Notes under the pieces: model-generated
Database searches by the model: none
Told to the model about the DNA's origin: nothing
Seen by the model: the letters and a program-made list of their open reading frames with translations, nothing else
From: Vandammella animalimorsus
Lineage (GTDB): Bacteria > Pseudomonadota > Gammaproteobacteria > Burkholderiales > Burkholderiaceae_C
Assembly (NCBI RefSeq): GCF_002285265.1
Contig: NZ_NSJB01000004.1
Coordinates: 107,377 to 171,376 of the forward strand
Direction of reading: 5' to 3'
Length of the DNA stretch: 64,000 nt
Made by a program: the position numbers and the translations under genes
Shown: piece by piece, positions 45,618-58,191 of the stretch
Layout of the letters: each line of letters opens with the position of its first letter
Position numbering within the stretch: position 1 is the stretch's first letter

Positions 45618-45709
45618 AGAAACCGCGCATTCTACACGAGTTGCGCTGCCCGCGCAGGGAGGATCGCCAGCAGCATGCAAAGCCCGTGCCGGACATTCTC
45701 GGTGCAGGC

Positions 45710-46996
<1,287 letters not shown>

Positions 46997-47080
46997 TCGC
47001 GCAGTGCCTTTGAATGAGGAAAAAGGGGCGATTGGCGCAGCCTGGGCAGGCATGCGCCGTGCAGGCGCCAAGGGCCTGCT

Positions 47081-47707
47081 TCAGCCGCCGCGTTTCTCGA
47101 CGACGCTGTCCACCAGGCCGTAGTCCTTGGCCTCCTGGGCGGTCATGAAGTAGTCGCGCTCGGTGTCGCGCTGGATCTTTTCGTAGGGCTGACCGGTGCG
47201 CTCGGCCAGGATGCGGTTCATCTGCTCCTTGGTGCGCAGGATGTCACGGGCGTGGATCTCGATGTCGGTGGCCTGGCCGCGCGCGCCGCCGAGCACCTGG
47301 TGGATCATGACCTTGCTGTTGGGCAGCGAGTAGCGCTTGCCCTTGGCGCCAGCGGCCAGCAGGAAGGCGCCCATGCTGGCGGCAAAGCCCAGGCACATGG
47401 TGGAGACGTCGGGCTTGATGAACTGCATGGTGTCGTAGATCGACATGCCGGCCGTGACGCTGCCGCCCGGGCTGTTGATGTACAGCGAGATGTCCTTGTC
47501 CGGGTTCTCGCTTTCCAGAAACAGCAGCTGCGCCACCACCAGGTTGGCGGTCTGGTCGTTGACTTCGCCGACGAGAAAGACCACGCGCTCCTTGAGCAGG
47601 CGCGAGTAGATGTCAAAAGCGCGTTCGCCCCGACCCGATTGTTCGATCACGGTGGGGATCAGCCCCAGGTTGCGGCTGGGTTCGCGGCTGGATTCGAAAA
47701 GGGTCAT
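47081..47707 (-). CDS. clpP: ATP-dependent Clp protease proteolytic subunit ClpP
   Basis: 208 residues. Catalytic Ser111 (GFAASMGAF), His136 (MIHQVLGG) and Asp185 (DTERDYF) align with the E. coli triad. AGGAG 5 bases before the ATG at 47707. Cytoplasmic serine protease ring working with ClpX. Confidence 0.97.
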   Translation of the reverse strand: MTLFESSREPSRNLGLIPTVIEQSGRGERAFDIYSRLLKERVVFLVGEVNDQTANLVVAQLLFLESENPDKDISLYINSPGGSVTAGMSIYDTMQFIKPDVSTMCLGFAASMGAFLLAAGAKGKRYSLPNSKVMIHQVLGGARGQATDIEIHARDILRTKEQMNRILAERTGQPYEKIQRDTERDYFMTAQEAKDYGLVDSVVEKRGG

Positions 47708-47900
47708 GGCAGCTCCTGGAATAAAAGGCTCATGCACGGCGCAACGCGCCTGGCGCCGCCCGTGCAATCAGCCGGCATGGTACACGATGGCCCATGCGCC
47801 AATGGCCGGCACAGGCCTGCGGCCACACGGGCACGCGACGGACACGGTGGCCCCAATAGATAAGGGCCTGTGCGGCAAGACACAAGCCCTTGAAATGAAT

Positions 47901-47931
47901 GGCGCCAGCAGCGTACGGCTCTGCTGGCGCC
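47901..47931. terminator. Strong hairpin between tig and clpP
   Basis: GGCGCCAGCAG and its exact complement flank a 9-base loop. On the minus strand it follows tig by 35 bases; only ATTCATTTC comes after, so it may attenuate or protect the transcript rather than fully terminate. A second weaker hairpin is at 47864-47892. Confidence 0.5.
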
Positions 47932-47965
47932 CACCCGGCAGGGGCGGCGAAGCCGCGCGGCGGGC

Positions 47966-49315
47966 TCAGGCCTTCTCGGCCTCGCCCTCGGCAGCCGGCT
48001 CGGGCTGGCTGGGGTTCATCAGCTCGTCAAAGCCAATGGTCTTGTCCACCGTCTTGGCCTGTTGCAGCACGTAGTCGGTGACGTTGTTCTCGATCACCAC
48101 CGCCTCGACATCGGCCAGGCGCTGGCGGTCGGCGTAGTACCACTTGACCACTTCCTCGGGCTTTTCGTAGCTGGCGGCCAGCTCCTCGATGTGGGCGCGC
48201 AGCTGCTCGGGCTTGGCCTGCAGGTCATGGGCGCGCACCAGCTCGGCCACCACCAGGCCCAGGCGCACGCGGCGCTCGGCCTGCGGGCGGAAGATCTCGG
48301 CGGGGATGGGCGATTGGCCAACGTCCTTGATGCCGCGCATGCGCAGCTCCTCGCGCGCGCCCTGCTCCAGGCGGGCGATTTCGTTTTGCACGCTGGCATT
48401 GGGCAGATCCAATTCGGCCTTGGTCAACAGGGCATCGAGCACGGCCTGCTTGTTGCGGGCACGCACGCGGAATTTGACTTCGCGCTCCAGGTTTTTGCGG
48501 ATGTCGTCCTGCAGGGCGGCCACGGTGGCAGCCTCAACGCCCAGAGACTTGGCGAATTCATCGGTCACCTCGGGCAGGTTGGCGGCCTCGACCTTGTGTA
48601 CGGTGACGAGGAAATCGGCCGTCTTGCCGGCCACATCGGCGCCGTGGTAGTCGGCCGGGAAGGCCAGCGGGAAGGTCTTGCTCTCGCCGACCTTCATGCC
48701 ACGCACGGCGTCCTCAAACTCCTTGAGCATCTGGCCTTCGCCCACCATGAAGGCAAAGCCTTCGGCCTTGCCGCCAGGGAAGGGGTCGCCATCGATCTTG
48801 CCCTCGAAGTCGACGGTGACGCGATCGCCGTCCTGCACGGCATCGTCCTTGCCGCGCTGGGCGAAGGTGCGGCGCTGCTTGCGCAGGATGTCCAGCGTGC
48901 GCTCGATGGCTGCTTCATCCACTTCCACGTTGACGCGCTCGATCTCCAGATCGCCCAGGCCATCAATCTTCACGTCGGGGAAGACTTCAAACACTGCTTC
49001 GAAATCGATGAAGCCTTCGGCAGCGCCTTCCTTTTCCGTGATGCGCGGCCGGCCGGCAACACGCAGCTGGGCCTCGTTGGCAGCCTGGTTGAAGGCCTCG
49101 CTGACCTTGTCGTTGAGCACTTCGTACTGCACGGAGCCGCCGTAGCGCTGCGCCACCACGGACAGCGGCACCTTGCCGGGGCGGAAGCCGTCCATCTTGA
49201 CGGAACGCGCCAGACGCTTGAGGCGCGCCTGCACCTCTTGCTCGATGGTGCTGACAGGCACGTTCAGCACGATCTTGCGCTCGAGTTTCTCCAGTACTTC
49301 AACATTCACAGCCAT
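47966..49315 (-). CDS. tig: Trigger factor
   Basis: 449 residues from ATG 49315, AGGA 8 bases upstream. Ribosome-binding domain with the GFRPGKVPLSV signature near residue 45, a central PPIase domain at about 160-245 (DGDRVTVDFEGKIDG), and the helical chaperone C-terminus. It meets nascent chains at the ribosome exit. Order tig-clpP-clpX is conserved. Confidence 0.97.
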   Translation of the reverse strand: MAVNVEVLEKLERKIVLNVPVSTIEQEVQARLKRLARSVKMDGFRPGKVPLSVVAQRYGGSVQYEVLNDKVSEAFNQAANEAQLRVAGRPRITEKEGAAEGFIDFEAVFEVFPDVKIDGLGDLEIERVNVEVDEAAIERTLDILRKQRRTFAQRGKDDAVQDGDRVTVDFEGKIDGDPFPGGKAEGFAFMVGEGQMLKEFEDAVRGMKVGESKTFPLAFPADYHGADVAGKTADFLVTVHKVEAANLPEVTDEFAKSLGVEAATVAALQDDIRKNLEREVKFRVRARNKQAVLDALLTKAELDLPNASVQNEIARLEQGAREELRMRGIKDVGQSPIPAEIFRPQAERRVRLGLVVAELVRAHDLQAKPEQLRAHIEELAASYEKPEEVVKWYYADRQRLADVEAVVIENNVTDYVLQQAKTVDKTIGFDELMNPSQPEPAAEGEAEKA

Positions 49316-49432
49316 GGGAATCGTCCTATAGGGGGATACGGATGCAGGCGGCCGGGCGCGGATCGCATGCCTTGCCTGCACGAGAGGATTTCGTGGGTGT
49401 TTTGCAGCCCGCCAATGGCTGCAGTCCATCGG

Positions 49433-49520
49433 TGGTGCGCGGGGGGGGACTCGAACCCCCACACCATCAACTGGCGTCAGGACCTAAACCTGGTGCGTCT
49501 ACCAATTTCGCCACCCGCGC
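49433..49520 (-). tRNA. tRNA-Leu (UAG)
   Basis: 88 nt with encoded CCA. Acceptor GCGCGGG/CCCGCGC, D arm with TGGTAGA, anticodon loop TTTAGGT (anticodon TAG), a long variable arm and GGTTCGAGTCC in the T arm, typical of class II tRNA-Leu. Lies 117 bp upstream of tig. Confidence 0.95.
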
Positions 49521-49639
49521 ACGGTGTTTCGCCGCCGCCCAGGGAAAAAGCCCCCAAGGCAAGGCCCGCTTCGCTCGCGGTAAAACCGGATGATTCTACA
49601 GAGGTTTGACCGCGCCCGCGCCAAAGCCCTGCAGGGCAT

Positions 49640-49677
49640 AAAAAAACCGCCACTGGGCACATGGCCAGATGGCGGTT
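49640..49677 (-). terminator. Terminator after the small exported gene
   Basis: Stem AACCGCCA with its complement and partial GGCCA/TGGGC inner pairing; on the minus strand seven T follow. It lies 51 bases after the stop at 49729. Confidence 0.85.
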
Positions 49678-49728
49678 GTGACTGGCGCTGTCCGGGTCGC
49701 GCGACGCGCGACCCAGCCCGTAATAGGC

Positions 49729-50019
49729 TCATTCCTCCAGCGTGATGCGCTTGGCGGTGTAGACGTTGCTGCCCGAGCGGTCGAACTCGACGCTGACTTT
49801 TTGACCCTGCTTGAGGTTGGCAAAGGCCTGCAGCTCTTCGCTGTAATCGGTCTCGGCATTGGTTTGGAAGGTGATGCCTGCCACCACCAATGTCTTGTTG
49901 CTCTGGTTGGCCACGTCAATGCGCCCTTTGAGCGTTTCCGCAAACGAACTGGTGGCGCAGGCGGCCAGCGCAACGCTGGCCAGCACGGCCAGATGGGTTT
50001 TGTTCAAGATGGATTTCAT
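49729..50019 (-). CDS. Small exported protein, DUF5666-like
   Basis: 96 residues. Signal sequence with a possible lipobox (ASVALAAC at about 14-21) or later cleavage at SFA-E. The mature part ETLKGRIDVANQSNKTLVVAGITFQT is a small beta domain of the OB/DUF5666 kind: a KGR.D start, V-x-GITFQT, and K-GQKVSVEFDR. A paralogue lies directly upstream on the same strand. Function unknown; the fold is inferred only from pattern. Confidence 0.65.
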   Translation of the reverse strand: MKSILNKTHLAVLASVALAACATSSFAETLKGRIDVANQSNKTLVVAGITFQTNAETDYSEELQAFANLKQGQKVSVEFDRSGSNVYTAKRITLEE

Positions 50020-50080
50020 GTCACCCCCTTATTGGGATTGGGTACTGCTAGCGCGCGCCGCGCCCGGCGCGCTGCGGGCT

Positions 50081-50353
50081 TCATTTGGAGACGGCCTGTA
50101 CCACGTACTGTGCCCCATCGCGCGAGAACTCGATTGTGATGCGGTCGCCGGGCTTGAGCTGGCCCAGCCCGCCCACGCCCTGGTACTGCGTGGCCTGAGT
50201 GGTCTGAAAGGTGATGCCATTGAGCTGGATGGTTTGCGCACCCGGATCGATGGCATCGACGCGGCCTTTCATGGTTTCGGCCGCAGCGGCGCCTGCGGTC
50301 ACCGTCAGGGCGGCCAATGTCGCGGCGCGGACTTTCTGCATCGTGCTGGGCAT
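50081..50353 (-). CDS. Small exported protein, DUF5666-like paralogue
   Basis: 90 residues with a signal peptide (TLAALTVTAGAAAAE) and AAGGAGAG 7 bases before the ATG at 50353. The mature part ETMKGRVDAIDPGAQTIQLNGITFQTTQATQ closely parallels the downstream gene (KGR.D, GITFQT, PGDRITIEFSRDG). The pair probably arose by tandem duplication and is co-transcribed over a 61-bp gap. Confidence 0.65.
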   Translation of the reverse strand: MPSTMQKVRAATLAALTVTAGAAAAETMKGRVDAIDPGAQTIQLNGITFQTTQATQYQGVGGLGQLKPGDRITIEFSRDGAQYVVQAVSK

Positions 50354-50465
50354 GGTGGACTCTCCTTTCCTCAGCAATGTAAGGCTGCGGCAGACTGGCA
50401 GCCTGCCGCACAAGCGGTGAAATTGTAGTCACTTGCCCGCGCCCCGGCGCAACAGCGATGGCCCG

Positions 50466-52415
<1,950 letters not shown>

Positions 52416-52530
52416 GGCGATACCTCTCTCAATCGTTGACATCATTCAAAATCAAACGCCGCAGCCCGGCGGGGCCGCTGGCCTACGCCGGACTGCTGCG
52501 CGCTGGCAAAACCCAGCGGCTTTTTCATGC

Positions 52531-54225
52531 TCAGTGCGAAGACGCCTTGGCAGCCCCCAGCCCCGTCTCCGAGCGCACCTGCTGCGCCGGGAAGGCCGCG
52601 CGCTCGGCCTGGGCATTGCGGCTCTTGTCCGTGATGGAGAACAGCCAGATGCCGATGAAGGCCAGCGTCATCGAGAACAACGCCGGTGAAGCATAGGGGA
52701 AGGGCGCCGAGCCTTTGGCGTTGCCCAGCACGGCCTCCCACACCGAGGGGGAGAGCACCGTCAGCACCACCGAGGAGATCAGCCCCAAGAAGCCGCCAAT
52801 CACCGCGCCGCGCGTGGTCATGTCCTTCCACAGGATGGAGAGAAACAGCACCGGGAAGTTGGCCGAGGCCGCCACCGCAAAGGCCAGCGAAACCATGAAG
52901 GCGATGTTCTGCTTCTCGAACACAATGCCCAGCAGCACCGCCACCACGCCCAGCACCAAGGTGGTAAGGCGCGAGACCTTCAGCTCTGCCGCGCTGTCGG
53001 CCTTGCCCTGCTTGAACACGGTGGCATACAAATCGTGCGACACCGCCGAAGCGCCCGAGAGCGTCAGCCCCGCCACCACGGCCAGGATGGTGGCAAAGGC
53101 CACGGCCGAGATAAAGCCCAGGAACACGTTGCCGCCCACGGCATTGGCCAGGTGCACGGCCGCCATGTTGCTGCCGCCGACCAGGCCGCCCTTGGCATCG
53201 AGGAACTGCGGGTTGGCACTGACCAGCACGATGGCGCCAAAGCCGATGATGAAGGTCAGGATGTAGAAATAGCCAATCCAGGTCGTGGCCCAGAACACGC
53301 TCTTGCGCGCCTCCTTGGCGTTGGGCACGGTGAAAAAGCGCATCAGCACGTGCGGCAGGCCCGCGGTGCCGAACATCAGCGCCATGCCGAAGCTGATGGC
53401 CGAGATCGGATCCTTGATGAAATTGCCCGGCCCCATGATGGAGTTCGAGCCTTTGACCTCGACCGAGGCCTTGAACAGGTTTTCAAAGCTGAAGCCATAG
53501 GCCTGCATCACCATGAAGGCCATGAAGCTCGCGCCCGCCAGCAGCAGGCAGGCCTTGATGATCTGCACCCAGGTCGTGGCCGTCATGCCGCCAAACAGCA
53601 CGTACACCATCATCAAAATGCCCACGATGATCACGGCGTAGATGTAATCCAGCCCGAACAGCAGCTTGATGAGCTGGCCCGCGCCCACCATCTGCGCGAT
53701 CAGGTAAAACGCCACCACCACCAGCGTGCCGCTGGCGGCAAAGGCGCGGATTGGCCCCTGCTGGAAGCGATAGCCCGCCACATCGGCAAAGGTGAACTTG
53801 CCCAGGTTGCGCAGCTTCTCGGCCATCAAAAAGGTGATGACCGGCCAGCCCACCAGAAAGCCGATGGAGTAAATCAGCCCGTCATAGCCATTGGCCATCA
53901 CCGCCGCCGAAATGCCCAGAAAGGACGCGGCCGACATGTAATCGCCCGCAATCGCCAGGCCATTCTGAAAGCCCGTGATGCCGCCGCCGGCGGTATAGAA
54001 GTCGGCCGCCGACTTGGTGCGCGCCGCCGCCCACTTGGTGATCCACAAAGTGCCCGCGACGAACACGCCGAACATGATGATCGCCGTCCAGTTGGTGGAC
54101 TGCTTTTGCAGCTCGCCCAGATCGCCGCCAGCGGCCCAGGCCCCTGCAGCGGCAGCGGCCAACAACAAGCCCAGCGCGGCCTGGCGCGCCCGCGCGGCAG
54201 TCACGCAAAAACCCTGTGCATTCAT
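52531..54225 (-). CDS. actP: Acetate/cation symporter ActP
   Basis: 564 residues from ATG 54225, overlapping the DUF485 stop by four bases (ATGA). Sodium:solute symporter family: a cleavable N-terminal signal ([14 protein letters not shown]), then about 13 transmembrane segments, with [29 protein letters not shown] in the first repeat. It imports acetate for Acs, 115 bases downstream. Confidence 0.95.
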   Translation of the reverse strand: MNAQGFCVTAARARQAALGLLLAAAAAGAWAAGGDLGELQKQSTNWTAIIMFGVFVAGTLWITKWAAARTKSAADFYTAGGGITGFQNGLAIAGDYMSAASFLGISAAVMANGYDGLIYSIGFLVGWPVITFLMAEKLRNLGKFTFADVAGYRFQQGPIRAFAASGTLVVVAFYLIAQMVGAGQLIKLLFGLDYIYAVIIVGILMMVYVLFGGMTATTWVQIIKACLLLAGASFMAFMVMQAYGFSFENLFKASVEVKGSNSIMGPGNFIKDPISAISFGMALMFGTAGLPHVLMRFFTVPNAKEARKSVFWATTWIGYFYILTFIIGFGAIVLVSANPQFLDAKGGLVGGSNMAAVHLANAVGGNVFLGFISAVAFATILAVVAGLTLSGASAVSHDLYATVFKQGKADSAAELKVSRLTTLVLGVVAVLLGIVFEKQNIAFMVSLAFAVAASANFPVLFLSILWKDMTTRGAVIGGFLGLISSVVLTVLSPSVWEAVLGNAKGSAPFPYASPALFSMTLAFIGIWLFSITDKSRNAQAERAAFPAQQVRSETGLGAAKASSH

Positions 54226-54551
54226 TGGCGTGCCTCCTCCAGAACCTTGCGCGTGAGCGCATCGAACTCGGTATTGGCGCGGTACACGTAAATGCCCGTG
54301 ATCACAATCGTGAACACGATCACCCCCAAGCCGATGGGAATGCCCACCGTTGTCACCCCCGTGCCCAGGGGCTTGGCCAGAAAGGACTTGTCGAACGCAA
54401 TCAGGCCGATGTAGCCGTAATAGACCAGCAACATCAGAATCGTCAGCGCCCAGCCAAAACCATTGCGCTTGCGGCGCAGCAGCTGGTAGTTGGGGTTGTT
54501 CTCGATGCGTTGGACCATCGGGTCCGCAGCGTGGCTGTGCAAGGCACTCAT
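54222..54551 (-). CDS. DUF485 (YjcH-like) membrane protein
   Basis: 109 residues from ATG 54551 (GGAGA upstream). Two transmembrane helices ([20 protein letters not shown] and [21 protein letters not shown]) in the DUF485 pattern. Always paired with actP; probably an accessory to acetate transport. First gene of the DUF485-actP-acs unit. A dispersed-repeat fragment (54578-54600) lies just upstream of its start. Confidence 0.92.
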   Translation of the reverse strand: MSALHSHAADPMVQRIENNPNYQLLRRKRNGFGWALTILMLLVYYGYIGLIAFDKSFLAKPLGTGVTTVGIPIGLGVIVFTIVITGIYVYRANTEFDALTRKVLEEARQ

Positions 54552-54577
54552 GGCAGTCTCCAATCTCATCGTTATCA

Positions 54578-54600
54578 CAGAACCTGTTCACGATCTCTGA
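54578..54600. repeat. Fragment of the dispersed repeat
   Basis: CAGAACCTGTTCACGATCTC matches one end of the repeat family; no second arm is evident before trpE. Confidence 0.5.
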
Positions 54601-54849
54601 CCGCATGCCGCCAAACAGCGCGCCCTGGATCCCCAGGCACGCGGCACCGCGCAGCATTCAGGCAAGCGCCAATTTAGCGGCCCACCCCCTGGGGCCGCCA
54701 GACGACTTTAGTCTTAAGGGATTACCCAAATCGGCGCCAAGCGGCCATGCCCTGGCAGCGCCAGCGCAGCCGCGCTTTGCCACTACACTACTTCGCCCTC
54801 CGCCCCCACCGCCCAGCGCCCGCCGCCCGCCCACAAGGAGCCCGCGCCC

Positions 54850-56391
54850 GTGATCACCGAACTGGAATTCCAAAGCCTGGCCCGCGAGGGCTACAACCGC
54901 ATCCCTCTGATGGCGCAGGCCTTTGCCGACCTGGAAACGCCACTGTCGCTGTACCTGAAGCTGGCCCACGCGCACGATGGCGGGCGCAACAGCTTCTTGC
55001 TCGAATCGGTGGTTGGCGGCGAGCGCTTTGGCCGCTACAGCTTCATCGGCCTGCCCGCGCGCACGGTGCTGCGCGCCAGTGGCTTTGGCGCGCAGGCGCG
55101 CACCGAGGTCATCACCGATGGCCAGGTGGTCGAGACCGACCACGGCAACCCGCTGGATTTCATCGCCCGCTACCAGGCGCGCTTCAAGGTGGCGCTGCGC
55201 CCGGGCATGCCGCGCTTTGCCGGCGGGCTGGCCGGTTACTTCGGCTACGACACGGTGCGCCACATCGAGCGCAAGCTGCAGGCCAGCTGCCCGCCCGATG
55301 ACCTGCAGCTGCCCGACATCCTGCTGCTGCACACCGAGGAGGTGGCGGTGATCGACAACCTCTCGGGCCGGCTGTATCTGCTGGTCTGGGCCGACCCGGC
55401 CCAGCCCGAGGCCTACAGCCGCGCCAAGCGCCGCCTGCGCCAGCTGCGCGAGCTGCTGGCGCGCAGCGTGACTGTGCCGCCCGTGGCGCCCAGCGCCAGC
55501 CACGCGCCGCTGCGGCGCTTTGCCAAGGACGACTATCTGGCCGCCGTGGCGCGCGCCAAGGAGATGATCGCCGCCGGCGAATTCATGCAGGTGCAGATCG
55601 GCCAGCGCATCGAGCAGCCCTACACGCAAAGCCCGCTGGCGCTGTACCGCGCGCTGCGCTCGCTCAACCCCAGCCCCTACATGTACTACTACCACTTCGG
55701 CAGCGCCGCCACGGATGCGCCGCCGGGCGCGGCCGACGATGGCCTGCACGTGGTGGGCGCCAGCCCGGAGATCCTGGTGCGCCAGGAGCGCTGCGAGGGC
55801 GGGCAGAAAATCACCATCCGCCCGCTGGCGGGCACGCGCCCGCGCGGCGCCACGCCCGAGCTGGACAAGGCCGCTGAGCAAGAGCTGGTGGCCGACCCCA
55901 AGGAGCGCGCCGAGCACGTCATGCTCATCGACCTGGCGCGCAACGACATCGGCCGCATTGCCGAAGTCGGCAGCGTGCAGGTGACCGAGGCCTTCGTGGT
56001 CGAGCGCTACAGCCACGTCATGCACATCGTCAGCAATGTCGAGGGGCGGCTGCGCCCCGGCCTGGGGCCGATCGACGTGCTCAAGGCCTGCTTTCCGGCC
56101 GGCACCCTCACCGGCGCGCCCAAGGTGCATGCCATGGAGCTGATCGACCAGCTCGAGCCCGTCAAGCGCGGCCTGTACGGCGGCGCCTGCGGCTACCTCA
56201 GCTACGCTGGCGACATGGACGTGGCCATCGCCATCCGCACCGGCCTGGTCAAGAACCAGACCCTGTACGTGCAGGCCGCCGCCGGGGTCGTGGCCGACTC
56301 CGTGCCCGAGATGGAATGGCGCGAGACCGAACACAAGGCCCGCGCCCTGCTGCGCGCGGCCGAACTGGTAGAAGAAGGATTTGACACATGA
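54850..56391 (+). CDS. trpE: Anthranilate synthase component I
   Basis: 513 residues from GTG 54850 with AAGGAG 11 bases upstream. N-terminal Anth_synt_I_N domain with the Trp-site LLES motif (FLLESVVGGERFGRYSFIG), then the chorismate-binding core: IRPLAGTRPRGATPELD, LARNDIGRIAEVG, FPAGTLTGAPKVHAME and GGACGYLSYAGDMDVAIAIRT. It makes anthranilate from chorismate with TrpG. The glutaminase gene trpG and trpDC, usually just downstream, are not in the window. Confidence 0.96.
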   Translation: MITELEFQSLAREGYNRIPLMAQAFADLETPLSLYLKLAHAHDGGRNSFLLESVVGGERFGRYSFIGLPARTVLRASGFGAQARTEVITDGQVVETDHGNPLDFIARYQARFKVALRPGMPRFAGGLAGYFGYDTVRHIERKLQASCPPDDLQLPDILLLHTEEVAVIDNLSGRLYLLVWADPAQPEAYSRAKRRLRQLRELLARSVTVPPVAPSASHAPLRRFAKDDYLAAVARAKEMIAAGEFMQVQIGQRIEQPYTQSPLALYRALRSLNPSPYMYYYHFGSAATDAPPGAADDGLHVVGASPEILVRQERCEGGQKITIRPLAGTRPRGATPELDKAAEQELVADPKERAEHVMLIDLARNDIGRIAEVGSVQVTEAFVVERYSHVMHIVSNVEGRLRPGLGPIDVLKACFPAGTLTGAPKVHAMELIDQLEPVKRGLYGGACGYLSYAGDMDVAIAIRTGLVKNQTLYVQAAAGVVADSVPEMEWRETEHKARALLRAAELVEEGFDT

Positions 56392-56789
56392 ACAGCCCCT
56401 GCCCGGCCCCCGGCCCCGCAGCCCCCAGCCCCGCAGCCGCCGACGCGCGCCCGGCCATTGAGCGCACCACCCACTGCACCGACATGGCCCAGGTGCGCGC
56501 GCGCATCGACGCGCTGGACGACATCCTCGTGCCGCTGCTGGTCGAGCGCGGCGGCTACATGACCCAGGCCGCGCGCATCAAGGCCACGCAGCAGCAGGTG
56601 CGCGATGAAGAGCGCATCGCCTTCATCGTCGCGCGCGTGCGCGAGCGCGCGCTGGCCGAAGGCGGCCAGCCCGACCTGATCGAGGCCATCTACCGCGGCA
56701 TGATGGAGGCCTACATCGCCTACGAGCACCGCGAGTTCGAGCGCCTGCGCGCACCCGGCGCAGCAGCAGCCGACCATGCCCAGGGCTGA
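56388..56789 (+). CDS. Chorismate mutase, AroQ type
   Basis: 133 residues; overlaps trpE by four bases (ATGA). Residues about 30-120 form the all-helical AroQ fold: RARIDALDDILVPLLVERGGYMTQAARIK with the catalytic Arg/Lys pattern, and YRGMMEAYIAYEH. It converts chorismate to prephenate. Tight coupling to trpE puts two chorismate-using branches under one promoter. The first 30 residues are Pro/Ala-rich and probably disordered. Confidence 0.9.
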   Translation: MNSPCPAPGPAAPSPAAADARPAIERTTHCTDMAQVRARIDALDDILVPLLVERGGYMTQAARIKATQQQVRDEERIAFIVARVRERALAEGGQPDLIEAIYRGMMEAYIAYEHREFERLRAPGAAAADHAQG

Positions 56790-56822
56790 GCCGCCCTGCC
56801 CCAGCGCCTTCGGCCCGCGGCC

Positions 56823-58163
56823 ATGAAGCTGCTGCACACCTCGGACTGGCACCTGGGCCGCAACCTGTTCGGGCGGCGACGCCACGAGGAATTTGCCGCC
56901 TGGCTGGACTGGCTGGCCGGCACCGTCGAGCGCCAAGCCATCGACGTGCTGCTGGTGGCCGGCGACGTGTTCGACACCGGCACCCCCAGCAACGCCACCC
57001 AGGCGCTGTACTACCGCTTCTTGCACCGCGTGGCCGCCGCGCGCTGCCGCCACGCCGTGGTCATCGCCGGCAACCACGACTCGCCCTCGCTGCTGGACGC
57101 GCCGCGCGAGCTGCTGCAGGCGCTGCAGGTGCACGTCGTCGGCCAGGCCCGCGCCAGCGCCGAGCAGGAAGTGCTCACGCTGCACGACGCGCAAGGCCAG
57201 GCGCAGCTGATCGTCTGCGCCGTGCCCTATCTGCGCGAGCGCGACCTGCGCAGCGCCGAGCCGGGCGAAAGCCCGCAGGACAAGGAACGCAAGCTGCTGC
57301 AGGGCCTGGCCGGGCACTACGCCGCCGTGGCCCAGGCCGCGCTGGCGCGCCGCGCCGCGCTGGGCCGGCCCGTGCCCATCGTCGCCATGGGCCACCTGTT
57401 TGCCAGCGGCGGCCAGACTTTGGACGGCGATGGCGTGCGCGATCTGTACGTCGGCAGCCTGGCCCAAGTTGGCGCAGACCTGTTCTCGCCCGCTTTTGAC
57501 TACGTGGCGCTGGGCCATCTGCACGTGCCGCAGACCGTGGGCGGCCAGGCCCACATCCGCTACAGCGGCGCGCCGCTGGCCATGGGCTTTGGCGAGGCCG
57601 CGCACAGCAAAAGCGTCTGCCTGGTGCAATGGGCCAGCGCCGGTGGTGATGCGCCGTCCAGCACCGCGCCCAGCGCCATCACGCTGCTGCCCGTGCCGCG
57701 CTTTCAGCCACTGGCGCGCGTGCGCGGCGACTGGCCCGCCATCGCCCAGCAACTGCAGGCGCTGAGCGCGCAACATCCCCTGCCAGCCCCACTGCCAGCC
57801 CAGGCGCAGCAGGCCGCTGCCGATACCGATACCGAGCCCAATGCTGAAACCACGCCCGGCGCGCGCCTGTGGCTGGAAGTGCTCTACGAAGGCCAGGAGC
57901 TGCTGCCCGATTTGCGCCAGCGCGTGGCCGCCGCCACCGCCGATGCGGCCATCGACGTGCTGCGCATCGCCCAGCCGCGCCTGAGCGCGCAGCTGCTGGC
58001 GCACAGCCAGGCCGACGAAAGCCTGCAGACGCTGGACGTGCACGAGGTGTTCGAGCGCTGCCTGGCCGCGCACCACATCCCCGATGCGCAGCGCGCGGCA
58101 CTGCGCCAGACCTACGCCCAGGCCCTGCACGAGCTGCAGCAGGCCGACCCGCAGGCGCAATGA
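56823..58163 (+). CDS. sbcD: Exonuclease SbcCD, nuclease subunit SbcD
   Basis: 446 residues. Metallophosphoesterase motifs in order: HTSDWHLGRN, LLVAGDVFDTG, IAGNHDSPSLL, MGHLF and YVALGHLHVPQ, all metal ligands present. The C-terminal part (residues about 330-446) is the capping/SbcC-binding region. With SbcC it opens and trims hairpin DNA ends. Starts 33 bases after the chorismate mutase. Confidence 0.95.
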   Translation: MKLLHTSDWHLGRNLFGRRRHEEFAAWLDWLAGTVERQAIDVLLVAGDVFDTGTPSNATQALYYRFLHRVAAARCRHAVVIAGNHDSPSLLDAPRELLQALQVHVVGQARASAEQEVLTLHDAQGQAQLIVCAVPYLRERDLRSAEPGESPQDKERKLLQGLAGHYAAVAQAALARRAALGRPVPIVAMGHLFASGGQTLDGDGVRDLYVGSLAQVGADLFSPAFDYVALGHLHVPQTVGGQAHIRYSGAPLAMGFGEAAHSKSVCLVQWASAGGDAPSSTAPSAITLLPVPRFQPLARVRGDWPAIAQQLQALSAQHPLPAPLPAQAQQAAADTDTEPNAETTPGARLWLEVLYEGQELLPDLRQRVAAATADAAIDVLRIAQPRLSAQLLAHSQADESLQTLDVHEVFERCLAAHHIPDAQRAALRQTYAQALHELQQADPQAQ

Positions 58164-58191
58164 GCGCCCGCACGCCTTGCCACACCGCCCC

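Noticed and set aside
57400..58163. Possible frameshift between sbcD and sbcC because frames overlap there
   Set aside because: SbcD ends normally at 58163 and SbcC has its own ATG at 58192; the overlap comes from a longer spurious upstream frame.
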